From contig NZ_CP047204.1 of assembly GCF_030408735.1 (NCBI RefSeq), positions 1,364,001-1,428,000 of the forward strand: a stretch of DNA of 64,000 bases. Reading direction: 5' to 3'. A model generated the notes under the pieces. The model saw nothing but the letters and a program-made list of their open reading frames with translations. It was not told the DNA's origin and made no database searches. The position numbers and the translations under genes are program-made. Positions 55,019-64,000 of this stretch are shown in pieces. How positions within the stretch are numbered: position 1 is the stretch's first letter; every line of letters starts with the position of its first letter. The DNA is from Corynebacterium faecale (GTDB taxonomy: Bacteria > Actinomycetota > Actinomycetes > Mycobacteriales > Mycobacteriaceae).

Positions 55019-56275
55019 ATGGCTTCCATCGTTTTCGACGGTGTCTCACGCATTTACTCCAAGGGCGCCCGCGCGGCAGTGGATAACCTCAGTCTCGAGA
55101 TCGCTGACGGCGAGTTCCTCGTCCTCGTCGGCCCCTCCGGCTGCGGAAAATCCACCTCCCTGCGTATGCTCGCGGGCCTTGAGCCCATCGATAAGGGCCG
55201 TTTGCTTATCGACGGCCGCGATGCGACCGGCTTGCGGCCCCAGGACCGCGACGTGGCCATGGTGTTTCAGAGCTATGCCCTCTACCCGAATATGACCGTC
55301 CGGGAGAACATGGGTTTCGCCCTGAAGAATCAGAAGGTGAAGAAGGCGGAGATTGAGAAGCGGGTCACGGAAGCTTCACGCATCCTGCAGCTTGACCCGT
55401 ATCTGGACCGCAAGCCGGCGGCCCTCTCGGGTGGCCAGCGTCAGCGTGTGGCCATGGGTCGTGCCATCGTGCGGGAACCCGCCGTGTTCTGCATGGATGA
55501 ACCCCTGTCCAACCTGGATGCCAAGCTGCGTGTCTCCACCCGTGCGGAGATCTCCGCACTGCAGCGACGCATGGGAGTAACCACCGTCTACGTCACCCAT
55601 GACCAGGTCGAGGCCATGACCATGGGTGATCGTGTTGCTGTGCTCCTCCACGGTGTCCTCCAGCAGGTGGACACCCCGCAGAATCTCTATGATCACCCGG
55701 TCAATGCCTTCGTGGCCAGTTTCATCGGCTCCCCGTCGATGAACCTCATCGAAGGCACCATCCGGGGTGATTCCGTGGTGCTGGGCAGGGGCATCACCAT
55801 CCGCGTCCCGGAGGAGGTTGCCGCTGAAGTCCGGGCCAACCAGTCCGAGTACGAGGGACGTGCCGTCATTGTCGGCGCGCGCCCTGAATCCATGTACCTG
55901 ACCACCGCCACCGATCCGGGCGCGATCCCGGCTGTTATCAGCCACATCGATGAACTGGGTGCGGATTCCATGGTGTACGTCAAGGCCTCACAGGTGAAGA
56001 ACCCTGATACCGACGTGCTGGGGGACGGCATTCCTGATGACATGCGTGTCCAGGTCACCCCGGCTGGTGATGAGGATTCTGCCGAACTGGGTGTCCGGGT
56101 GGAACGCCATCACGGTTTGCAGGCCGGCGATCACGTTTATGTCGTTGCAGCCCCAGCTGATGTGCACCTTTTCGACGGCCATCACGGCCGTCGTATCGGA
56201 GCGTCGACAAGCAGGCTCACCACATCAGTGGTTGTTGGTTGGGGGAGCCCGGGCGGAAACGTCCGGGGTCACTGA
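55019..56275 (+). CDS. ugpC: glycerol-3-phosphate ABC transporter ATP-binding protein
   Basis: 418 residues. Walker A GPSGCGKST (about 37-45), Q-loop VFQSYALYP, signature LSGGQRQRVAMGRAI, Walker B CMDEPLSNLDAKL, switch His VYVTHDQVEA, then the MalK-type TOBE domain. Energises UgpAE. The family sequence ends around HLFD (about residue 382); the remaining 36 residues (GHHGRRIGAST...) run 59 nt into the convergent glpQ gene and look like read-through after loss of the usual stop. Confidence 0.92.
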   Translation: MASIVFDGVSRIYSKGARAAVDNLSLEIADGEFLVLVGPSGCGKSTSLRMLAGLEPIDKGRLLIDGRDATGLRPQDRDVAMVFQSYALYPNMTVRENMGFALKNQKVKKAEIEKRVTEASRILQLDPYLDRKPAALSGGQRQRVAMGRAIVREPAVFCMDEPLSNLDAKLRVSTRAEISALQRRMGVTTVYVTHDQVEAMTMGDRVAVLLHGVLQQVDTPQNLYDHPVNAFVASFIGSPSMNLIEGTIRGDSVVLGRGITIRVPEEVAAEVRANQSEYEGRAVIVGARPESMYLTTATDPGAIPAVISHIDELGADSMVYVKASQVKNPDTDVLGDGIPDDMRVQVTPAGDEDSAELGVRVERHHGLQAGDHVYVVAAPADVHLFDGHHGRRIGASTSRLTTSVVVGWGSPGGNVRGH

Positions 56276-56927
56276 CTGTTGCGCAGTCCACACCGGCGGC
56301 CTCAACCGTGGCCAGGGCATCCTCTTCGCGGATGGTCCAGCAACCGACGCGGATGCCGCGTGCGTGGTAGTTGGCCACCAGCTCCGGGGTGATCATCTTC
56401 CAATAGGGGAGAAACGCCGCCAGGCTGGCCTCGGGGAGTTCATCCAGCACATCCACGTCCTGGGTGGGATCCGCGCGCAGCACTCCCACGCGGGCCCCGG
56501 GGAGGCGGTCGGTCAGTTCCACCAGGGCGGAGTCGATGAAGGAGATGAACAGGATGCGGCTCAGCTGATCCTGGCGCTTCAAAAACAGCTCAGCCAGAGG
56601 TGCCACCGCACCCGGGGCCTTGATCTCCACCTGGATGGGCAGGGTGGTGGCATCCAGGACCTCGTCCAGCGTGGGGATCTTTGAGCCATCACGCAGGATG
56701 ATCTGTTTGATCTCCTCCAGAGTCAACGATGCCATTGGAGCATCCCGGTGCGGGGATGCCGGATCAGCCACGCGTGCCGCGGTGCGGTCGTGGATCACCA
56801 CCACATGATTGTCCCGGCTCGCGTGCACGTCCAGCTCCATGGCATCCGCGGGCGGGGCCGCCAGGAAGGCGGCCAGTGAGTTTTCCAATTCCAGATCTTC
56901 TGCACCACGGTGCGCCACGATATACAT
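56217..56927 (-). CDS. glpQ: glycerophosphodiester phosphodiesterase
   Basis: 236 residues, GDPD family. Opens with IVAHRGAEDLELENSLAAF (catalytic His and the Arg of HRG), then MELDVHASRDNHVVVIHD (Glu, Asp and second His of the Ca/Mg site). Splits glycerophosphodiesters into glycerol 3-phosphate and alcohol; no signal peptide, so it acts in the cytoplasm on material imported by UgpABCE next door. The end overlaps ugpC by 59 nt. C. glutamicum also has a glpQ gene at this place; the paralogue number is uncertain. Confidence 0.9.
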   Translation of the reverse strand: MYIVAHRGAEDLELENSLAAFLAAPPADAMELDVHASRDNHVVVIHDRTAARVADPASPHRDAPMASLTLEEIKQIILRDGSKIPTLDEVLDATTLPIQVEIKAPGAVAPLAELFLKRQDQLSRILFISFIDSALVELTDRLPGARVGVLRADPTQDVDVLDELPEASLAAFLPYWKMITPELVANYHARGIRVGCWTIREEDALATVEAAGVDCATVSDPGRFRPGSPNQQPLMW

Positions 56928-57016
56928 GGGTATCTAATCTAGACCACGGAGATGACCACTGGATGAACCCCATGTGCACATCTTCCGTGTCCAGGGCCCC
57001 TGATAACCTTGAGGCC

Positions 57017-57832
57017 ATGGCATTGGATTTCACCGAGGCGTTCACGGAACGCACCCCCCGCATCGTCAACGCGGCAAAGCTCCAGAAGACGGCACACCGT
57101 AAGAAGACCAACCAGTTCCTGGCGGAGGGGGAGAACTCCGTTGAGGCGGCCATCTCCACCGGGGCAGCAACAGATCTGTTCGTCACGGAACAGGCAGCGG
57201 AGAAGTTCGAGGAGATCATCCGCACCGCCGGGTACATGAACGTGTACACCCACGCGATCACCGACCGGGCCGCACAGTCCATGAGTGACACCGTCACCAC
57301 CACGGGCATTTTCGCCCTGTGCAATGACGTGTTGTGGACGATCGGCAAGGCGGTGAACAAGCGCTCGCAGCTGGTGTGTGTGCCTGTGGAAACCCGCGAT
57401 CCGGGTAATGCCGGAACGCTCATCCGGGTGGCGGATGCAGTGGGTGCAGATGCCGTGGTGTTCGCCGGCGAGACCGTGGATCCCCAGGGTCCGAAGGTGG
57501 TCCGGTCGTCGGCAGGCTCTCTTTTTCACGTGCCGGTGGCACGCAACGCCAACATTGATGATGTGCTCGGCCAGCTACGCGCGCAGGGCATGCAGATCCT
57601 GGCCACCGCAGCAGACGGCGAGGTAGATCTTGATGAGGCTGATGAACTGCTGACCAGGCCCACCGCCTGGCTGTTTGGCAATGAGGCCCACGGGCTGGGG
57701 GAGGAGCTGCTGGCTAAAGCAGACCACCGGGTGCGCATCCCGATCCGGGGCCGCGCGGAATCGCTCAACCTGGCCACCGCGGCGTCGATATGCCTTTATG
57801 AATCCTCCAAGGCGCTGTACACGGGCGCATAA
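57017..57832 (+). CDS. SpoU/TrmH-family RNA 2'-O-methyltransferase
   Basis: 271 residues. N-terminal substrate-binding domain (LQKTAHRKKTNQFLAEGENSVEAA), then the knotted SPOUT domain: VETRDPGNAGTLIRVADAVGADAVVF (motif 1 with catalytic Arg), AWLFGNEAHGLGEELL (motif 2), VRIPIRGRAESLNLATAASICLYE (motif 3). Probably methylates a ribose in 23S rRNA. ATG 57017: TAACCT (57004-57009) lies 7 nt upstream, and family members begin with such a MxLDFTE-type start; the open frame further upstream overlaps glpQ and is ignored. Lies just before pheS, as in other actinobacteria. Confidence 0.9.
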   Translation: MALDFTEAFTERTPRIVNAAKLQKTAHRKKTNQFLAEGENSVEAAISTGAATDLFVTEQAAEKFEEIIRTAGYMNVYTHAITDRAAQSMSDTVTTTGIFALCNDVLWTIGKAVNKRSQLVCVPVETRDPGNAGTLIRVADAVGADAVVFAGETVDPQGPKVVRSSAGSLFHVPVARNANIDDVLGQLRAQGMQILATAADGEVDLDEADELLTRPTAWLFGNEAHGLGEELLAKADHRVRIPIRGRAESLNLATAASICLYESSKALYTGA

Positions 57833-57916
57833 ACCCCGATCCCGCCCACATGGTCTCCACGGAGTATGATGGCGGGGTTGGTTGTGAGAAAAAGTAGTCT
57901 TTATAGGTTCCATTGA

Positions 57917-58981
<1,065 letters not shown>

Positions 58982-59029
58982 GTTTCGCACCCACCTCAAA
59001 GATCAAGACTTTTTAGGAGTTAATCCACC

Positions 59030-61537
59030 ATGTTGATTGCACAGAACTGGGTGACGGGACTACTCGGACACTCCAACCCGGGTTGGTCGGTTTCCACCGC
59101 GGAACTGGATACCGGTTATGTCCGCGTCGGTTTCGAGACCGAGGGCCATGCCGATATTCCCGCCGCCACCGGTCCACTGGTGCTGGGTGTTGTGGAGAGC
59201 ATCGAGGAGCTCACTGAGTTCAAGAAGCCGATCCGCCACTGCTTCGTCAACGTCGGCGATGCCAATGGCACCGGTGAGCCACAGTCCATCATCTGTGGTG
59301 CCCGCAACTTCGTTGAAGGTGACACCGTTGTTGTTGCCCTCCCGGGTGCCGTCCTGCCTGGCGATTTCGCCATCGGTGAGCGTGAGACCTATGGTCGCAT
59401 GTCCGCCGGCATGATCTGCTCCGCTGCGGAATTGGGTCTGACCGATAAGCAGAACTCCGGGATCATCACTTTGCCAGCCACCGCCGGCACACCAGGCGAT
59501 GATGCCCGTCCAGTGCTGGGACTTGAAGATACCGTCTTCGAGGTCAATGTCACCCCGGACCGTGGGTACGCCCTGTCCGCCCGCGGCCTGACCCGTGAGT
59601 TGGCTTCCGCGTTCAACCTCACCTTCACCGATGTTGCCCTCGAGCCAGCCGTCGCCGGTCTGGAGAACACCGCGCCGGCAGTCAGCGGTGAGCTCATCCC
59701 CATCGATGTCCGCGAAGAAACCAACACTGTTCGTTTCGGCCTGCGTAAAGTCACTGGCGTTGACCCAGCGGTGGAATCGCCCTTCTGGCTGCAGCGCGAA
59801 CTGATGTTGTCCGGCCAGCGCCCGGTCAACGTGGCCACCGACGTGACCAACTACATCATGCTGTTGCTCGGCACTCCGATGCACGCATTTGATGCCGGCA
59901 AGATCAACGGTGGCCTGACTGTCCGCAATGCGCAGGCGGGGGAGAAGTTCGAGACCCTGGATCACCTCAAGCGTGACCTGTCCGAGGAGGACGTGGTCAT
60001 CTGTGATGAGTCCGGCATCCAGTCCATGGCTGGTGTCATGGGTGGTGTCACCTCAGAGATCTCTGAGACCACCACCGATGTCTACTTCGAGTCCGCCGTC
60101 TGGGATCCGAAGACCGTGGCACGCACCTCGCGCCGCCACAAGCTGAGCTCCGAGGCATCCCGCCGCTTCGAGCGCGGCGTGGACCCAGCCCTGGTGGAGA
60201 TCGCCCTGGACCTGGCCTGCTCCCTGCTGGTGGACATCGCCGGTGGCACCATTGATGCCGGTCGCACCCTCATCGGTGAAGTTCCCGGCATGCCCACCAT
60301 CACCATGCCTGTTACCCGCCCCTCTGAGCTGGCTGGTGTGGAGTACTCCGCTGAGACCGTGGTTGCGCGCCTCGAAGAAGTCGGCTGCGCCGTGGAAGTC
60401 AATGGCACAGACCTGACCGTGACTCCTCCGACCTGGCGTTCCGATCTCACCATGTCCGCTGACCTGGTAGAGGAGGTCCTGCGCCTGGAGGGCCTGGAGG
60501 CCATCCCCACCATCGTGCCCACCGCCCCAGCAGGTCGCGGCCTGTCGGATGCGCAGAAGCGCCGCCGCGCCGTCGGTCACGCCCTGGCCTATGCCGGTTA
60601 TGCGGAGATCATCCCGAGCCCGTTCATGAACCCGGAGACCTTTGATGTCTGGGGACTGGACGCTGACGATGAGCGCCGCAAGACCGTCGCCGTGCTCAAT
60701 CCGCTCGAGGCCGACAACAACGTGCTGTCCACCTCATTGCTGCCCTCCATGTTGGAGGCGGTGCGCCGCAATGTCGCCCGCGGCCATAATGATTTCTCCC
60801 TCTTCGGCGTGCAGCAGGTGTCCTTCGAGCGCGGCACCGGGGTTTCCCCGATGCCGGCGGTCACGGAGCGCCCGTCCGGGGAGATCGTCACCGAACTGCT
60901 GGAATCCCTGCCTGAGCAGCCACTTCACGCGGTGACGGTGGCCACCGGCAACATCGAGTTCGCCGGCCCCTGGGGCCAGGGCCGCGCCTACACCTTCGCC
61001 GACGCCATCGAATCCGCCCGCACCGTGGCCCGCGCCGCCGGTGTTGAGCTCGAGTTGGCCAACGCTGATCTCCTCCCGTGGCACCCTGGCCGCTGCGCGG
61101 CTCTGCTTATCGACGCCCAGGTTGTCGGTTATGCCGGTGAGCTGCACCCGCAGGTTCTTGAGCGTGCCGGCCTGCCGGCCCGCACGTGCGCGATGGAGAT
61201 CAACATCGACGCCCTGCCACTGCGCGAAAACCTGCCTGCTCCGGTGCTGTCCGCATTCCCGGCGCTGCACCAGGACATCGCCCTGGTGGTGGACGAGGAC
61301 GTGCCATCCGAGCATGTCCGCGCGGTCGTCGAGGAAGGTGCCGGCGAGCTTATTGAGGCCGTCGAGCTTTTCGATGTCTACCGCTCCGAACAGCTTGGGG
61401 AGGGCAAGAAGTCCTTGGCCTTCTCCCTGCTCTTCCGCGCGAACGATCGCACCCTGACCGATGAGGAGGCCAATGTGGCCCGTCTGCAGGCTGCTGAACT
61501 GGCTAAGGAACGATTCGGGGCTGAGATGCGCGGCTAG
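59030..61537 (+). CDS. pheT: phenylalanine-tRNA ligase beta subunit
   Basis: 835 residues. Domains in order: B1/EMAP-like tRNA-binding domain (about 40-155, FVNVGDANGTGEPQSIICGARNF), editing B3/B4 (RYGxx-like stretch with PVNVATDVTNYIMLLLGTPMHAFDAGKI, about 255-400), B5 (GVEYSAETVVARLEEVGCAVE), the catalytic-like core and the C-terminal anticodon-binding FDX-ACB domain (SAFPALHQDIALVVDEDVPSEHV). Full family length. RBS TAGGAG upstream of the ATG. Confidence 0.97.
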   Translation: MLIAQNWVTGLLGHSNPGWSVSTAELDTGYVRVGFETEGHADIPAATGPLVLGVVESIEELTEFKKPIRHCFVNVGDANGTGEPQSIICGARNFVEGDTVVVALPGAVLPGDFAIGERETYGRMSAGMICSAAELGLTDKQNSGIITLPATAGTPGDDARPVLGLEDTVFEVNVTPDRGYALSARGLTRELASAFNLTFTDVALEPAVAGLENTAPAVSGELIPIDVREETNTVRFGLRKVTGVDPAVESPFWLQRELMLSGQRPVNVATDVTNYIMLLLGTPMHAFDAGKINGGLTVRNAQAGEKFETLDHLKRDLSEEDVVICDESGIQSMAGVMGGVTSEISETTTDVYFESAVWDPKTVARTSRRHKLSSEASRRFERGVDPALVEIALDLACSLLVDIAGGTIDAGRTLIGEVPGMPTITMPVTRPSELAGVEYSAETVVARLEEVGCAVEVNGTDLTVTPPTWRSDLTMSADLVEEVLRLEGLEAIPTIVPTAPAGRGLSDAQKRRRAVGHALAYAGYAEIIPSPFMNPETFDVWGLDADDERRKTVAVLNPLEADNNVLSTSLLPSMLEAVRRNVARGHNDFSLFGVQQVSFERGTGVSPMPAVTERPSGEIVTELLESLPEQPLHAVTVATGNIEFAGPWGQGRAYTFADAIESARTVARAAGVELELANADLLPWHPGRCAALLIDAQVVGYAGELHPQVLERAGLPARTCAMEINIDALPLRENLPAPVLSAFPALHQDIALVVDEDVPSEHVRAVVEEGAGELIEAVELFDVYRSEQLGEGKKSLAFSLLFRANDRTLTDEEANVARLQAAELAKERFGAEMRG

Positions 61538-61556
61538 CCGTGAGATGTGAGGATAT

Positions 61557-61596
61557 GACCCATGGAGCTTCAGTGTTCCATGGGTCTTATTTTTTC
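61557..61596 (+). terminator. pheST terminator
   Basis: GACCCATGGA (61557-61566) and TCCATGGGTC (61577-61586) form a perfect stem with a 10-nt loop, followed by TTATTTTTT. Confidence 0.9.
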
Positions 61597-61773
61597 TATG
61601 GGCACATTTCAGTGTTACCGGTGTTACTGTTGTGACTTGAGTTAATTCGTTCCCAGGCAAATGCAGGCTTACCGGCACTGCCTGTTATTGTTTTCAGGGT
61701 CTAATAACCAGCGTCACATCAGTGTTCTCATAAAGTTCCGCAATAGATGTGCGCGGGAAAAAGGAGAAAAAAC

Positions 61774-62748
61774 ATGGCTATGCGCAAACTGGCCGCGGTA
61801 ATGGCGGCGACAATCGCCTCCGCAGCAATGCTCACCACCGCACTTGTCCCCACAGCCACCGCACAGAGCAGCGGCAGCAGTGGTGTAGATGTGAGCCGGG
61901 CCTTAACATCAAGTGCCGGCGAAGCTGATAGCCGTGCCCCTGAAGGGGGAGCGAAGGTCGTGGTCTTCGGCGACTCCCACACCTCCGGCACCACCATGCC
62001 CTGGCGCACCGATGAACGCGGTTGCCTCAAGGGTGCCGGGTCCTGGCCGGAACAGCTCCAGGCCAACCTGGGACTGCCACGTGGCGAACTCATCGATGTC
62101 TCCTGCTCCGGTGCCTCCATCAACTCCGATGGATTCCACTTCTCTGATGAGGTCCGCCACGCAGAAGCCCGTGGTGCCATCGGTGCCCGCACCGAGCACA
62201 TCTTCGTCCAGCTGGGCAAGAACGATACCTGGGGATCCGGCGTCAACCTCCTGGAATCAGTACAGACCTGCCTCTTCGACTTGGGTGCAGGATGCGGTGA
62301 CCGTGCTATCGCCTCCGGGAAGATGCAGAACCCTGAAGCCGTCACCGCTGAGCACTACGCCGAACGCGTCAAGCCGGTCATCGATTACCTGAAGTACTAC
62401 GCCCCCAACGCCGAGATCACCCTTGTTGGTTACCAGGAGTACACCCCACGCGGTGGCAGCCAGGTCTGTGTCCGCCTCGGCGGCACCCCACTGGTGAAAA
62501 ACGATGCCCCGGCCCTCGTGGACTTCATGAACCGACTTGACATGTCCATCGCCGGTGCCGCTGACATCCTCGGTGTCTCCCACGTTGATCTGCGCTCCGC
62601 CACCGAAGGACACTCCAGCTGCTCCAATGATCCCTGGGTGGTCGGCGTGCTCGATGCCCGCACCGACATGCTTGCCGGACCATGGCACCCCTCCCATAAG
62701 GGCGATGCCGTCACCGCAGGTATCCTCCGCGACCGGGTGAATGCCTAA
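61774..62748 (+). CDS. secreted SGNH/GDSL-family hydrolase
   Basis: 324 residues. Signal peptide MAMRKLAAVMAATIASAAMLTTALVPTATAQ; cleavage after TATAQ is likely. SGNH fold: block I VVFGDSHTSG (nucleophile Ser), block III QLGKNDTWG (Asn), block V WHPSHKGD (His). Unusually many Cys (GCLKGAG, DVSCSG, QTCLFDLGAGCGD, QVCVR, SSCSND) suggest disulfides outside the cell. Acts as an esterase in the envelope. RBS AAGGAG lies before ATG 61774. The acyltransferase starts 3 nt after its stop, so the two are one unit: one enzyme may add and the other remove acyl groups. Confidence 0.85.
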   Translation: MAMRKLAAVMAATIASAAMLTTALVPTATAQSSGSSGVDVSRALTSSAGEADSRAPEGGAKVVVFGDSHTSGTTMPWRTDERGCLKGAGSWPEQLQANLGLPRGELIDVSCSGASINSDGFHFSDEVRHAEARGAIGARTEHIFVQLGKNDTWGSGVNLLESVQTCLFDLGAGCGDRAIASGKMQNPEAVTAEHYAERVKPVIDYLKYYAPNAEITLVGYQEYTPRGGSQVCVRLGGTPLVKNDAPALVDFMNRLDMSIAGAADILGVSHVDLRSATEGHSSCSNDPWVVGVLDARTDMLAGPWHPSHKGDAVTAGILRDRVNA

Positions 62749-62751
62749 ACA

Positions 62752-64000
62752 ATGTCCAGTGTTTCTTCCGCTACAGAGGTGGCGTCGCAAAGCAAGAAGG
62801 TCCGGCGGCCCAACCTGCCGTCGCTGACCGGCGCGCGTTGGCTCGCCGCGGTGGCCGTTTTTGTTCTTCACGCGCTGGTGTTTTTGAATGTCTACCCATT
62901 CCAGAAGTCGGATCTGTTTGCCACGATCCACTCCTTCATCCCGATGCAGCTGGGCTCCGCGGGTGTGACGTTCTTCTTCATTCTGTCGGGTTTTTTGATC
63001 TACTGGTCCAACAGTGAGCTCAAGGGTGTGCGCAATACGCTGTATTACTGCAAACGACGCATCACCAAGATCTACCCCATGCATCTGATCGCCCTGGCCA
63101 TGTTCCTGGTGGCCTCGGCACGGTTCACCGCCTCCGGTGTGCAGTGGGTGCTCGACTTCGCAGATATCCAGTTCTGGCTACCCAACGCCCTTTTGATCCA
63201 CACCTGGAACCCAGACTGGGCATCACTGTCCGGCATGAACGTCCCATCGTGGTCACTGGCCGCGGAGATGCTGTTCTATCTCACCTTCCCACTGTTCATC
63301 CCGTTGGTGCGCAAGGTCAAGGGAGTGGGGAACTGGTGGGCATTCGCCATCACCTTCATCCTCTCCCTGGGTGCGATCACCTTCATCCACTTCTTCGCTG
63401 AAGGCCCGAAGGGCATTGAGAACTTCTTCGTGCCACGCCTGTGGGACACCGATGTATCCCCGGTTGCCGATGTCCACGCCGACCCCATCTGGTTCATGCA
63501 GTGGGAGATCCCCGTCCTGGAATCCTACTGGCTCTCCTACTACTTCCCACTGACCCGCCTCATCGAGTTCTACCTCGGTGTCTTCGGCGCCAAGCTGGTT
63601 GCCGAAGGCATGTTCCGCAACACCAAACTCAGCTGGCCGCTGCTGGGACTTCTGGTCTCCTATATCGCCACCTGGTTTGTACCACTGTCCTTCAAGATGT
63701 CCGTGATCATGTCCCTGCCAATGGCGTTCGTGGTCTGCACCCTGGCGGTGCGTGACATCAAGGGAGTCTCAGGCGAGATCGCCTCACCCCGGGCTGTGCT
63801 GCTGGGTAATATCTCCTTCGCCTTCTACATGGTGCAGTTCCCGGTCATGGTGGCGGTGCAGCGGTATATCGTGGCCGGTCAATCCTGGGGTTTCCTGGGC
63901 TGGGCCATGGTATCGATCCTGAGCTTCTTCATCTCTGTCATCTTCGCGTGGATCCTGTTCACCTTCGTGGATGATCCCCTGATGAAGGCAACGGCGAGGA
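62752..64000 (+). CDS. acyltransferase family 3 membrane protein (partial, runs off window)
   Basis: 416 codons to the window end without a stop. OafA/acyltransferase-3 family, about ten membrane segments. The conserved start LTGARWLAAVAVFVLHALVF holds the Arg and His of the family; GVTFFFILSGFLIYWSNS and the RRITKIYPMHL loop follow. Transfers acyl (often acetyl) groups to envelope glycans or lipids. Translationally close to the secreted SGNH hydrolase (stop TAA, 3 nt, ATG); in other OafA proteins an SGNH domain is fused to this membrane part, here it is a separate secreted protein. Confidence 0.88.
   Translation, partial: MSSVSSATEVASQSKKVRRPNLPSLTGARWLAAVAVFVLHALVFLNVYPFQKSDLFATIHSFIPMQLGSAGVTFFFILSGFLIYWSNSELKGVRNTLYYCKRRITKIYPMHLIALAMFLVASARFTASGVQWVLDFADIQFWLPNALLIHTWNPDWASLSGMNVPSWSLAAEMLFYLTFPLFIPLVRKVKGVGNWWAFAITFILSLGAITFIHFFAEGPKGIENFFVPRLWDTDVSPVADVHADPIWFMQWEIPVLESYWLSYYFPLTRLIEFYLGVFGAKLVAEGMFRNTKLSWPLLGLLVSYIATWFVPLSFKMSVIMSLPMAFVVCTLAVRDIKGVSGEIASPRAVLLGNISFAFYMVQFPVMVAVQRYIVAGQSWGFLGWAMVSILSFFISVIFAWILFTFVDDPLMKATAR

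Overview
The window is a high-GC actinobacterial chromosome segment. The backbone gene order (rpsA, ptsG, coaE, the uridine operon uriR-rbsK-uriT-uriH, uvrB, uspA, helD, uvrA, infC-rpmI-rplT, ugpAEBC, glpQ, pheST) is that of the Corynebacterium glutamicum / C. efficiens group. The many leaderless-looking genes (TANNNT -10 box 6-8 nt before the start codon) fit this. The species call is by recognition of proteins and synteny, not by a database search.

Layout. 1-4871: end of rpsA, glucose PTS permease ptsG behind a long structured leader, coaE, a DnaQ-type exonuclease with BRCT domain, and a small DUF4259 protein. 4877-11786: an accessory glycan cluster with six glycosyltransferase modules in four proteins plus a WcbI-type protein, in two divergent transcription units. 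12023-14642: nitrobindin, a YwiC-like membrane protein, an SRPBCC protein and a small membrane protein. 14773-19142: the uridine catabolic operon on the minus strand with a 33-bp perfect palindrome in front of uriR. 19518-33231: a defence island between uriR and uvrB. It holds an AAA_13 ATPase with RloC/PrrC-like features, the remains of a type 2 BREX locus (3' end of brxD and a brxHI helicase gene split by an IS110-family element), a single-chain restriction-modification enzyme, an IS701-family element sitting exactly at the stop codon of that enzyme, and a large membrane-anchored protein of unknown function. 34007-36762: uvrB and a universal stress protein.

36960-39745: a second compact putative defence module, an HNH nuclease convergent with and overlapping a PIN-like nuclease/AAA ATPase pair. 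39837-49789: helD, a lipoprotein, a DoxX-like protein with a histone-H1-like tail, a metallo-beta-lactamase-fold hydrolase, uvrA and a DUF2339 membrane protein. 50166-51350: infC (apparently starting at AUC) -rpmI-rplT behind a leader with a terminator-like hairpin. 51493-56275: two hairpin repeats, a PHO-box-like element and the ugpAEBC glycerol-3-phosphate/glycerophosphodiester ABC importer. It is followed by glpQ, a SpoU methyltransferase, pheST, a secreted SGNH hydrolase and an acyltransferase that runs off the window.

Most unusual points: the decayed BREX locus rebuilt with other restriction genes, the ATPase-PIN-HNH module, the in-frame fusion of two glycosyltransferases that keeps an internal ribosome binding site, and the three-copy repeat with near-dyad core upstream of uvrB.
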